Of a DNA stretch of 64,000 bases, positions 21,110 through 32,900 are shown piece by piece. The translations under genes were made by a program, and so were the position numbers. The notes below the pieces were generated by a model, which was not told where the DNA came from, searched no databases, and saw only the letters and a list, made by a program, of their open reading frames with translations. Where the stretch lies: positions 7,496,396 to 7,560,395 of the forward strand of contig OZ023212.1 in assembly GCA_963995525.1 (NCBI GenBank), written 5' to 3'. How positions within the stretch are numbered: position 1 is the first letter of the stretch; each line of letters starts with the position of its first letter. Source of the DNA: Escarpia spicata (taxonomy: Eukaryota; Annelida; Polychaeta; Sabellida; Siboglinidae).

Positions 21110-23160
21110 AATGTCATATTGTTTGAATGCTGAGTGTGCAATGCACCGTGTTTATGTGTGTATAATATCTGCTTGCGTAAGGGTGATGAGCAAATTGTCG
21201 TGACCTTAATGAATATGGATGATCGGTGCGATTTACATGTGGCTTTCGCTGTCTGCGTCTTTTTCTATTTGGTATGACTGTTACATCTGTCGACAACGTG
21301 CTGGGACGACTCTCTGGTTCGGGATCACGCCGATTCTTTCTGTATATGTCGTCTTGGCGTCTGTTTTGTTTTGCCTCGGTATACTCTCTCATATTCTTTG
21401 ACTTGGTTGTTCATCTGTGTAGGCGCACCGATTGCTGTCTGGAATACTCTCGCTGGTAGACCACGTCCTGCTGAATCCGTTTGGCAGCACGTGCCACTCT
21501 GCCACCCTTCGTAATTGGACAGTGAACATTTTCAGTGAAATTCCAACACGGTAGTATAGGCGATCGATGACTGAACACACACGTCCCAATGTATTTCGAC
21601 TGAATTTAATGTTTGTAGGAGAAACGCAGATACTACACTGTTTGCAGATTCGTTGTAATTAATTGTCAATTAGTGCGCGATTGCCAAGACGCATCTTGAT
21701 CAGTCCTTGAAGTGTGGCTCAATCACTGTCAGTCATATTTACTTGCCTTAGGCCACATGCCTTCGAATGCTATGAAGTATTCCACCAGTTCTTGCGACCA
21801 CCACGGCAGACAATTCCATGCCCACAACAGTTTATGCAAGTGCCAGAATAGCAGTCTAACGTGGCTTGAATTATGTCCGGCATACGACTAGCTATGACTG
21901 TCACGTCGCTGTCGTAAAGGATGTGTACGCCTACAAGTGTAGATCTTCTGGCAACTTGTCTTCACATCTTCCGCAAACGTTCTTCTGTTTTCTGCTCGCA
22001 CGGCAGCAGTCTCTCTTGGAAACATTCTGGAGGAGAAAGACGCTTTCATAATGTGACGGAATTGCGTTTGAGACAGATGTGTCGTATCCGATTGTCTCTC
22101 TGTCTGTGTACCTGCTGGCATGGCATCTTGCATACCCCGAGATGCTAATTAACGCATCTCCGTCGGTAGCAACATATTTGATTGTAACACCGTCTTGTCT
22201 AAGACTTTCACCAATCTTTTTTCCAATTCTGTACTTAGACAATGGATCCATTGCTGCAAATTGGCTGTGCAACCGGCATGGCCAGGATAGGTGACAATGA
22301 CACCCTTATTCCGAAGTGAAGATCCTAATTTGCAGAACTTGTTGCAACCTTGTTTGTATTTCTTTGTAATCCCGCTTGACTTGGTGGTGAGGTATTCGTC
22401 GCAGCTAGAATGTAACAGATCTTTTTGTAGTTCCTGTCGTTGAATCCTGTAGACCGACGTGAAGTGCCACGTTAGTCGTAGCAGCTCACTGACCACAGGG
22501 TCCAGTATCCTCCTCAGTGTATAGTTTGTACATGCATGAATGATAACCACAATGTGTACATCGGAGCGATTGCTTCCAGCACAGCCCGACTTGTCGTTCA
22601 TCGTGTACTTCAAAACGTGCACAAGTACGTGTTGTCTTTGCATGCTCTGCGTAGCAGTCATTCCACATCTCAGCAGTTTTCTTCATATTCAGCAGACGCA
22701 TCTCAGAATCTCCATGGGTTTTGTCTGCTTGGAGATAGCTGTCTGTTAAATCCAGGCACCTATCTGGCCGTGGTCGTAGAATTTTGGTATCGCCACTTAC
22801 TCCATCGGCATCGGGTACTGTTAACAGTCCACCAGCAGTTTCTTGTACCACTCTGGAATAGTCACCCATATGTAGTCGTGGCAACCACACACCACGCCTT
22901 TGTTTCTGATGTTTCAGTACGTGTTAATTGATTCGAAATATCGATGACCTTGCTGAAAACCATGCAGATTTCTCGTCTTGCCTCCAACAGGCGGTGGCTT
23001 CTTATCATTAACTTTCCTAATCTCATTTGTAGTCTCCTTCATTGTAATATCACAGCGGAATAATCCAGGCAAAATTACAGCTGAAAGGGACAAACCATTA
23101 TTGGAAATTACAGTCTTCTCATCCGTCTGCAAGTCCAAATCACAGTGACAGAACATTGTG
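21110..23160 (-). pseudogene. Degraded transposase-like gene, family unassigned
   Basis: A series of minus-strand segments in different frames reads as one decayed protein. Segments: 23156-22914 (GLSLSAVILPGLFRCDIT), 22890-22486 (LPRLHMGDY, PDADGVSGD, MKKTAEMWNDC, CTHCGYHSCMYKLY), 22272-22150 (IGKKIGESLRQDGVTIKYVA with TDGDA), 22133-21888 (THLSQTQFRH, MFPRE), 21589-21389 (VCSVIDRLYYRVG) and 21392-21114 (basic C-terminus). It resembles a multi-copy transposase-like family I recall from marine invertebrates. The acidic TDGDA and a GHAGCTANLQQ motif suggest an RNase H-fold transposase. No terminal repeats were found, so family and limits are uncertain. Confidence 0.45.
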
Positions 23161-23164
23161 TACT

Positions 23165-25514
23165 TGTATGTTATAATTAAGGGGGTGGGGACATAGCCAG
23201 GGCTGCTAGGAGATACTGTCTACTGGCTCTGCGTTCTGGCCAATCAGGCAAGTGCTATTGTCTTCTGGATATCTGCTAATTAGGCTGTGTAATATTGTGC
23301 AATTGAACTGCTGGAGACGTCTGGCCTTTGAGCATTTCACACCCTAAGGAAAAGCAGAAACTTAACATAACCAAAATGGTTTAGCATCGTGTAGTATCAT
23401 TTAACTGTTTGAATGTGCCAACAAAAGTGCGCTTTATCCCACACTACTCTGGCATAGCATTACTCCATATGTTGCTCCTACATTAGAGGCTAAATCACTT
23501 CCACATAGCAGAATACATTGTAGCATTTAAGCTATTCCAATCAGCAGAACATGGTTAGGGTCAACATATGTTGGTGCATAGATGCTACGCCAGTCATTTT
23601 TAAAACTTGCCAGCAGATTCTTGTGAATAAGATGATTTTTATTTGAGCATATTGATGGTCTTGCTGACAAAACGAAGATGCATGGAAGAAGCCAACGGTG
23701 TGCATTGTTTCATAGCTTCTGAAACTCACAAATGAGATATTTCTGTGTCACACATCTGTGTTAATGACAGTTTGTTAAACAACAGATGAATGTTGAACAT
23801 ATTTTACCGATGATTGCATGTTGTACAGGTTTGATATACTATTGTGATGATGACCAGGTTGCGTTATTTCAGTGACGAAGCTTGGTATTCATTCTCTCTG
23901 CTTTATCTTTAATTAATAAAACTGTTCCTGGAATCTTTTTGTGTTTTCTCTGGTATACACAAGCAATGTGTTCTTTTCTCACCCATCTCGTCCAATATCA
24001 GCAGAAACTGTCACTTCCGCCATCTGCTTTTCCCACACAAAATGTTTTGTTTTATCGAAATAACTTAATGATTTGAAATTCTGTGTTCACTTTGGGTGTT
24101 CAGTCGCCAAAGTCTCCCAACCAAATAGTATGTCTTGACAGAAGTCAATCACATTCATCCAAGCAAATACCTTGTTTAAATGGAGGTCAATCACATGTCC
24201 TGTCAGGCCCAGAACTGGAAATGAAGTTTTTCTGGTCAAAGCCAATGTTACCATCGTATCAAATAAAATTATCACCTGGGTAGAACAGTAAATACAAGGT
24301 AACATGCCTGGGCCCACTGTTAAGTGCTCTTTGTGCCTTCACCACTCGCTGTGTGCATAGTCCTACCAGTAAACTATACCTACCATCACCCTCACACACA
24401 ATTTCACTCAGGAGAAGCTGGTGTAAAATAACCAGAGATGATTTGCACACATCAGTTGCCATAACAGTTATAATGCAAAGTGAAAACTCAGGTTACTAGA
24501 ACAGGAGCAAATGTTAAATGGGTGCAATTTCAGCATTGCATACAAAAGATAAAGGTACTTTCTTTTATAGCACAGTATCCAGTCCTTAGGACTGCTCAAA
24601 GTGTTTTTTTTACTTCACTCCTTGGCACTGGCAGAACTATTCAATCGAACACCATCTCGACTTGTCTGGGAAGCATTTCTCTGTACGACCTCAACGTATC
24701 AATTATCGAACAAGACAATTATTTAAAATGATTTAATCTTTTAAACAAATGCTAATGTTAAGTCTGAGTACATGTAGCATTTAAACAAATACTTAGAAAA
24801 AACGTATACAATTGTATGCTTAGGATGTTCACACAGCCCCAATCTCTCCTATTAGCACGAAAACAATTCCACAATAATTCACACATCTCATCTGAAAGAG
24901 GACAAATCCAGCTTGCAACAACATATATTGTATATGTTTAGATGGTCTTAATAAGAAAAATTGTGTCATCACAGTTAGTATAGGTTTAGTGCAGTGTTGT
25001 ATTATAATGCTGCTAACTTGATGACACATTTAATGTGACAGTCGTATCCATGCATTGCCGTCAAACAACATTTGTTCCTAATTTTCCCTCAGGTTTTACA
25101 GACCCAAACCAATCAGTAGAAGTTATAGTAACATCATGAAAACTCGTCAAAAAATCTTGTGTCCATATTTAACAAATCTGCAGTTTTTAAACATGGTGCA
25201 TGTACTACAAAGTTTTTTCAAGCTCGCATAATACACAAATGTTCCTATGTCAGAGCTATACAAGCTCAGTGGATCAATGGTTTGGTTCTGTAAAAGAACT
25301 TGAAAAATCTTTGGTACCTTGAACCTGGTGCCTGTTCATGGAACATAGAATATTTTACCTCCACACAAGATAAATGTGTAACCTGAGCACTGGAATAACA
25401 GAGTGGTTTCATTGTCGACCCCACCACCACTGAGTGAGTGACGACGCTCTAAATACAACTCTAAGGACGGAATAATCCCTGAGCAATGAAGAATCCGCGA
25501 GTTACCAAAACGCT
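23165..25514. other. No gene recognised; downstream of PCYOX1-like gene
   Basis: About 2.3 kb of AT-rich DNA between the transposase remnant and the stop codon of the PCYOX1-like gene. It must contain that gene's 3' untranslated region, but I see no clear polyadenylation signal close to the stop. Small open frames (24083-24317, 24480-24731) look random. Confidence 0.45.
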
Positions 25515-28500
25515 CTACAACTCCTGCCGCTTTGTGTTGTCCCGTTGTTGTCCATCATCACCAATGTTGTCAATCTTGTCCTCCTTATCAAACCACCGGT
25601 TGTAAGCAAGAAGCGCCACGTTTCGCCCACTGATCACACATGTTTCCATTGTGGAGCTTGCCATCTCCATGGCATTCGTGTAGTAAAGCTGCAAGCCAAG
25701 CTCAAACGTTGGCATATTGTTCGCGTTGGAACTATATTTGGGATACGCAGCCCAATCGGCCACTTGTACGTCGTTGTATGAAAGAAACAATCTATCCAAC
25801 TGTTCTTTAGTGAGCACTCGCGGTGAGAATATTTTCCAGACGGGTAATCCCACTGAAGTGTCTTTTCGATCGCCATCGCTCTTTGGCGCTGAATTGTCGC
25901 TGGTGTCCTTCTTGCTGTGCTCGAAATCAACGGCAGTTTGTCGGCCAAGTGAATTGAAGAAAAGCCCGTCTTTCGACGTAAGCACTTGTTCTGGTAGGTT
26001 GCCAACGCTGCGGTAGCTGAACATGGTCACATTGGGCCAGCCACTTACGAACGTTGTTACTGTCTTGTGGAAGTGCTGCGGTGGTTTAACGACAGGCCGG
26101 GCGAAGTTCTCGAACTGTATACCAGCTATGTCGTCGTGTAGAGGCGTAGCGATGACAACGATGTCATAAGTCCTGGATAGATACCTGCTGGAGCTACCCA
26201 ACTCAAACGACTGCAGTTGGTATAGGCCGCGGTCACCATCAGATTTCTTTGGCTTCTTCTGGCGCACGATTGTATGGACGTCCGCGTGAAGGACAGTCAC
26301 ATCAGAGTTGTTGACGAGCTTCTCGGGCACGAGACGGTTGCCACCGTGGACGCTCCAGAGTCCTGACTGCATGCCGGCCATTGACACCATCCCTGCAATG
26401 ATGGAGTCTCTGTCATTACTACATGCAACAACTGCAGACGCTCTTAGATTCACATTGCAAAAGTTGACTGGTGTTAAACTGACCAATGTTATCGTACTGG
26501 GATTTTTTTTGTTACAGTTAGTAATGCATGTTTATTAGTAAGCTAAACACAAAAATCTACGCCAGACGTAACGTGGGAATTTACGACCATGTTTTATCGT
26601 GAATATAAGCTTATGATCTGACAATATGAGTGACATGGCTAACTAACAAGTTACTTATAGATGTGGTTACATGGTTTATTCACCAAACAGCTAATAATAC
26701 ATTATTGTTGCGACACTGAATTAACATTCTAAAGAACTAAAACAGAATCATCTAAGCCATGCCAATATAACAGTGTTGCAAACTTACGCATTCCTTGGAC
26801 ACAACATATTAAAATAATACATTTTATGTGACAAGTAATAATTACATCATGATATGACTTAGTCTCTCAATAGTACTTTGCGACCAAAAATATCAGTAAC
26901 ATTCCCAAAATGAAACCATGCAGTCTCACCAACAAATGCATGTACACCAGTACTCTGTCCGTAGTTGCAGCGAATACCAGCATTCACCAGCTCTTTAATA
27001 AGTAGCTCAGAGAAACCATTCAACCGCAGCTCATCTGCAAGCGTTGATCGTAACAGTCGCAGGAAATCTGGGGACATACTACTGAGTAAATCCTCCACAC
27101 GTGTGAAGGCTTGGCCGTTTGCCTGGTGGTCATAGATCCTACAAACATGTCAGCAACACAAAGTGTAGGGTAAGGCAGTTTTCAATACGGTCAAACTTAT
27201 ATATGAGAGTGTAAAACAATGAATAAATACAAGAATCATATACCAATATTCCTTGCTCCAATGATTTAGCCCATTATGAATTAGGTCAGGGCATGTCTGT
27301 GGCTTGGATTAGTTTAAGTATTGTTAGTATTATTTGCAATCAGTTTAATAACTTTGTTAAATATCATCAAAAGAATTTACTTTGATCTTTGGATCAGGTA
27401 ATTTAAGAATGCAATGAGCCTTGTATTATAATTAGTGGACAAAGAAGGAATTATGATTATATTTTCCACTGATTTTGTTTGTTTTATTAGTCAAATTGCC
27501 ACGTAATTTTTATTTTCTTATAAGACTTCGGACATAATTTTTATTATCAACTGTCAATCAATGAAATCATCATCTTGAAGTTTCCAAAACATCTTTTTTT
27601 GCACATTTATAGGATGTTAGCTTCATTCTGGTGGTGTCTTTGGCTTTTTTATATTTACAATCACAACATTTAACAACGCCATGGAAAATTACTGATATTT
27701 ATCTAATTTTTGTACAACTACAGACAACTGCTCTCACCTTCTCAACTTGGCAATCATCTTGTCTACAAAAGACTGCATGCGGTAGATGTCCCAGCCATAG
27801 TGCCACAACAGCTGTCCCAGGGTCAACAAGCCCCACCGACTGCCGTCAAACACCATCCGTTTCCCATCAAAGATGCCCAGTCGACCACTCTCACGATCAC
27901 GTGGGTGAAGGCCTAGGTAGTGCAGTAACAACTTAAAATCTAACCGCTGGGATAAGCTGTGTGTGTGTGTGTGTGTGCGTGCATAACTCCATGTGTATTT
28001 GTATGTTCAAACCTGTAAAATGTATCTTTTGCAAATTACATTTAAAAAATTATAATTAAAATTTACGTTTATTAACAATAAAATATATTAGGAATATGGC
28101 TACACAAACAACACACGACAGATATCCATGTATTTAGAAACATCAAATGCAAATTTAAACATGTGGTGTAAACATGCACAAGTCATATTCACCAGTCACA
28201 CTTACCAAACAAGCGAGTGAAGTTAACCATGTAGACATTTCCAGGATGTATAACACTGCCGCCAGATTCATATTCCTTCCCACCGAACTCCATACTTGCC
28301 AGTCGCCCACCAACCTTGTGTTTCTCATAGATGTCGATAGACACATCACTACCAAACAGCTTGCGTAGATAGAAGGCTGTCGAGGCTCCACTGATGCCTG
28401 CGCCAATCACAGCTGAACACAGAATAAAAACATGATCGGAAATGGGTTGATAACTCACTTTAAAAATAAAATTTACAGCTACCTGGGGAGGGCGGGCTAT

Positions 28501-29639
28501 ACGTAGTTGGAAACTTGCTGGACTCTCGATAAGCCAAAGGCTTCCTTGTCTGCATGCCATCTGGAGCTTGTAGCTCTGGGTGGCAATCTTGTTAAACTCG
28601 GCACAATTTTTTGTGTTGTAATTCTAGCACAATTATTTGATTTTGATACTAGCTTACCCCCATGGAGCAACAAACCACTTGTTAGCAGTGGCGCCATCTG
28701 GTGAACTGATCACCACTTAATTGTCTCAGGTATGAGAAAGATTCTCCTGAAAAGCCATACAAATAAAAACACTTAACTAAATAACTACTGTTGTTTTCTG
28801 AAATACATCACCAAATGGTAGCCACAGGCCACTGGTTCAAGGAAGCAACGGGACACAAAAAGAGGTGAGTTGACTTTGGCACCTCAGAGGAGATGCAGTG
28901 GAACCTGTGGTCATCTCTGCATTTGATCAGCTGTTATGCTGAACATAAATTTATTGTTTTTAAGGCTTTTGAACATATTGCATACAAAACTAAATAGCCA
29001 GGTATGTTAAACAGTTTTGTTTTTAAACCTTCCCCACTAGTTTCAATTCATATGGTAACCAAAGAAAATGCACACAAATGGCTTATCCATGAACTACAAC
29101 TAACATTGGTTTACAGTGCAATTCACGATAAGCACTTGTGCGCGCATTGAAACGCAGTGTCCCTGTAGTGTATATTAATGCCACAACAGAGTGCCATGGC
29201 CCATATGCCCTTGGTTGTAAACTCATGTACTAAATGTAACTTTCATTTTATTAACTTTTAAAGTTAATTAAATGTTTTATAAGTAAGACAAATTTAAGAA
29301 ATTAAGTTTAGTAAAAATTATAATAACTTAAATAAGTTTGGATAGTGACATGAAGCACACCATCCTAACAGCAAAAATATCTGACAAGCACAATTTCGGA
29401 GGTGTGAGCATGTTTTGTGTGGATCTATTCATACATACAAAACAGTCACCTATTTTTGGCAATATTCCACAATGTCTGAAGCCATCCGAGGCCATTCCAC
29501 ATCCTGTTCCATGTCCCATCAGCGGTTTCTCGTCATACGATTCAGCGACGGAAAGTGTCAGACAACACATACAATGAAATGCTATCAGAAACAAACTAAC
29601 AGTCCTTGACTGATAAGTCAAAGAAGTGAACCACAACAT
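25515..29639 (-). CDS. PCYOX1: Prenylcysteine oxidase, five exons, 552 aa
   Basis: Exons: 29450-29639, 28206-28412, 27738-27912, 26930-27138 and 25515-26392. All four introns are GT-AG and the coding length is exactly 553 codons. The product is a FAD-dependent thioether oxidase that cleaves S-prenyl-L-cysteine to a prenyl aldehyde, cysteine and hydrogen peroxide. It acts in the lysosome during turnover of prenylated proteins. The N-terminus has a hydrophobic signal segment (residues 14-31). The FAD-binding GAGISG lies at 67-72, created across the exon 1-2 junction. VGGRLAS and [10 protein letters not shown] follow, with [11 protein letters not shown] and NYGQST farther on and [13 protein letters not shown] at the start of the last exon. 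Vertebrate PCYOX1 is about 505 aa; the extra length is in the N-terminal linker and an acidic Ser/Asp/Lys-rich insert in the last exon. The ATG at 29639 is supported by the signal peptide. It is divergent from DIABLO. Confidence 0.94.
28519..28600 (+). repeat. Short 3'-end copy of the CR1/L2-like LINE
   Basis: In intron 1 of the PCYOX1-like gene. The reverse complement matches 30911-30990, next to the LINE at 31000-32990. Shared blocks are AAGCCAAAGG...CTTCCTTGTC and GGGTGGCAATCTTGTTAAAC. It is a severely 5'-truncated insertion in the opposite orientation, ending in the same tail. Confidence 0.7.
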
Positions 29640-29997
29640 ATCTACGTCTTAACGATAGAGGATTACAGCGCGCGTGTTTACAAACAGTTGAAGATTGGAT
29701 GACAGATGTTCACTAAGCAGTCCAATTACCACACCAAACCAAACGAGACTGTTGTCTAATGATCGCACATGATCGAAGAGAAGCTACCCGCAATTCGTGA
29801 CACTGCTAGGGCGGCATCATGAATTAAAGTGTCTCAGCGTGCAAACTGTTACAATAACCGCTAATATTGATATTAAGTACTAGAAATTAAAGAATACGAG
29901 GGCCCGAAAAGAATGTAATGTGATCCGGTGCGGCATTTTAATTTTCTACTCGAAAATGAGGTTATCAGCAGACCAACACTTCCGGTTACCGACAACG
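29640..29997. promoter_or_regulatory. Bidirectional promoter region, PCYOX1 / DIABLO
   Basis: The start codons of two oppositely directed genes are 358 bp apart, so both promoters must lie in or around this stretch. It has no obvious TATA box for DIABLO. An ETS-type site ACTTCCGG is at 29978-29985, 12 bases before the DIABLO ATG. Such sites are common in head-to-head housekeeping promoters. Transcription start sites cannot be read from sequence. Confidence 0.6.
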
Positions 29998-32900
29998 ATG
30001 TCATGGTCAAGGCGTATTTTTATGTTCAAATTGATTTTAAGACGTGTCACATGTATAAGAAACGCCAGAAATTTTCACTTTAGTATATATGGCGGAACCG
30101 GTGTATTGTTAAGTGTCTTGCCATCTGTCAAGGCTGAAGATAACCCAACAAATAACGTTCAGGTAGTTGGAATTTGAACGATAATTGGGGATCATTTAGA
30201 CTAGTCTTGGTAAACGCAAAACAAACCAGTTTGCATGTCGTCCGCAAATTTGAGCATGTCCTGTGCCAAAGCCCTGTACACTGTTTACGCCTATGGGCCT
30301 GTTAGATTTATAATTTTATGATCGATTTCAATAAATACTCAAAAACAAAGTGACAGTTTTGTCCCACACACTGTCTTCCTGTAAGTTCTGCCTCGCCCCG
30401 GGAATGTGTTGGTAGCTCAACCAGTCGGGCCTTCAGCCTCAGGGGAGCAGTTATATTACACTTCTAAGCCATGGTCTATGTTCTTACTCACACATTGTTC
30501 ATACTTTACTCGCACTTTGTATATCATTTTTCTCGCACCTTCACATCTATATACACTCATCAGCATCAAAATCCAGACTTATGGACTATGCCGATCAACC
30601 ATGTAGAAGTAGAAGATGCCGACTAATTCAATAATAATCCAATCAAGTGTGTGACCTGTTGCCTAAGAAAAGGTGCATTAAGCCATAAAAAGTTGCTGAA
30701 CATGTGGATGGTGCGTTCGGACATTCCGTTGTATACTTTGTTAAAAATTTTCCTTGAATGTTTTTCTTTATGACAAAAATATTTATAATGCAACATCTGT
30801 ATGCGGAAGTGTTTGATCTAGATGCAGTCTTCCCATGTTAATTATGATCTGCCATTTTCCTGTGGCCATGGAATAATTATATATATAGATGCATCCTGGT
30901 GTTTAACAAGATTTAACAAGATTGCCACCCAGATAATTAACTCTAGGTGGCAGGTGGACAAGGAAGCCCTTTGGCTTAATAAGAGTCCGACCCTTTTATC
31001 TATGTGTATCCCGCCCGTCTGAGGTATTTGTCGATTTTATTTTTAAACATATTCACGCTACTAGCACCCACACAATCAGCAGGTAATCTGTTCCATTCAT
31101 TTACAATCCTTTGTGAAAATGAAAACTTTTTTATATCCAATCTACTCTGCTCCTTTGCTAATGTAAGTTCATGTCCTCTAGTCCTTCTATCTTTTTTAAC
31201 TGAGAAAAAAATATTTCTATAAATATTTTCATAACCCTTCACTATTTTAAACACTTCCATCTGATCTCCTCTCAATCTCCTGGTCTCTAGTGTTGTTAAA
31301 CCGCAATTTTGTAGGCGTATTTCGTAACTAAGATCCCTCAGTTTTGGTATCATTTTAGTTGCTCTCCTCTGCACTCTTTCTAGCATATATATGCCCTTCC
31401 TGCGATATGGCCTCCACGCTTGAATACAATATTCTAAATGAGGCCTAACTATTGTTTTGTACAGCGGTATTATTAGCTCTTTTTCCTTATACGTTATGTT
31501 TCGCCTAATTAATCCAAGGATTTGATTTCCCTTTGAAGCTGCAATTCCGCACTGCTCTGAAACCTTCATATCAGCACTAATGATTAACCCTAAGTCCTTT
31601 TCTTTTACAGTAGTACTTAGTACAGTACTCCCCATTGTATATTCTACCTCTTCGTTCCCATGTCCTGTGTGGAGGCATTTACATTTCCCAAAATTGAACA
31701 GCATTTGCCACTTTTCAGACCATTTGATCAACCTGTCAAGATCATCTTGTAAATGCTGTCTATCTCCATCACTTTTAATCCTTCTAAACACTTTTGTATC
31801 ATCCGCAAATTTCAACACCTTGCTTGTTATTTCATCATCCAAATCGTTGGTATATATTAAGAATAACATAGGTCCTAATACTGATCCCTGTGGTACCCCA
31901 CTCAATACCGATTTTCAGTTTGAAGCCACCCCATCAACTACTACACGTTGTCTTCTGTCAATCAGCCATTGTTCTATCCAGTTTATTATACCATTTCCTA
32001 TGCCATGGGCCTTTAGTTCAAGCAGTAATCTTTGATGTGGTACTTTGTCGAAAGCTTTTTGAAAATCTAAGTAGACGATATCTACTGGTGATCCCTCATC
32101 TACCCACTTAGTGATGTCTTCCAAAAAACATAACATATTTGTTAAGCATGACCTCGCTTAAAAAAAACCATGTTGAGATGGTTTTATCAAGTTTTGTTTA
32201 ACAAGAAAATCCACCATGTGATCTTTAATTAGTCTTTCTAATAATTTACAAATCACTGATGTTAAACTCACTGGTCTATAGTTCTCTGACTTGTTTCTCG
32301 AACCTTGTTTGAATAACGGTATAATGTTTGCTTCTTTCCATTCTAAAGGAACCACTCCCTCTTCTAATGACAAGTTGAAAACTGTTGCAAGTGGTATGCT
32401 AATTTGTTCTACTATTTCCAATAGTAGTTTGGGTGGAATACCATCCACTCCAGATGATTTATTATCCTTCATAGCCCTTATTTTCTTAGCTACCATTTCC
32501 AGGGTTACAATTATTTGTCCTAAATAGTCTGAATCTGCCCCCTTGAACTTAGCCTATGGTACTGGCAGGGAACTAATATCTTCCATGGTAAACACTGAAC
32601 TAAAGTACTCATTCAGGTCTTCTGCCATTGCGAATCCCTCTGATATTATATTTCCAGCACTATCTTCTAGAGGACCGACCTTATCTTGAACTTTCTGTTT
32701 GCTTCAAGCATACGCATAAAAACTCTTGCTGTCATGTTTTATATTACTAGCTAATTGTTGTTCATAGCTTCTCTTTGAATTTCTAATTTCAGCTGTAGCT
32801 TGGTTAAGTGCTTCTTTATAACTGTTGTAGTCTTCATAATTTCCAGTACATCTATATGACTTCTACATAATTTGCTTATACTTAATTTTTCTAATGGCTT

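Noticed and set aside
23882..24731. Several 60-85 codon open frames between the transposase remnant and PCYOX1
   Set aside because: No homology, no splice context and AT-driven residue use; not distinguishable from chance.
27957..27980. Acceptor after the GT run for PCYOX1 exon 3, giving a longer exon
   Set aside because: The AG at 27913-27914 gives a better pyrimidine tract, the right phase and no insertion relative to the family. The upstream AG would add about 15 residues not found in homologues.
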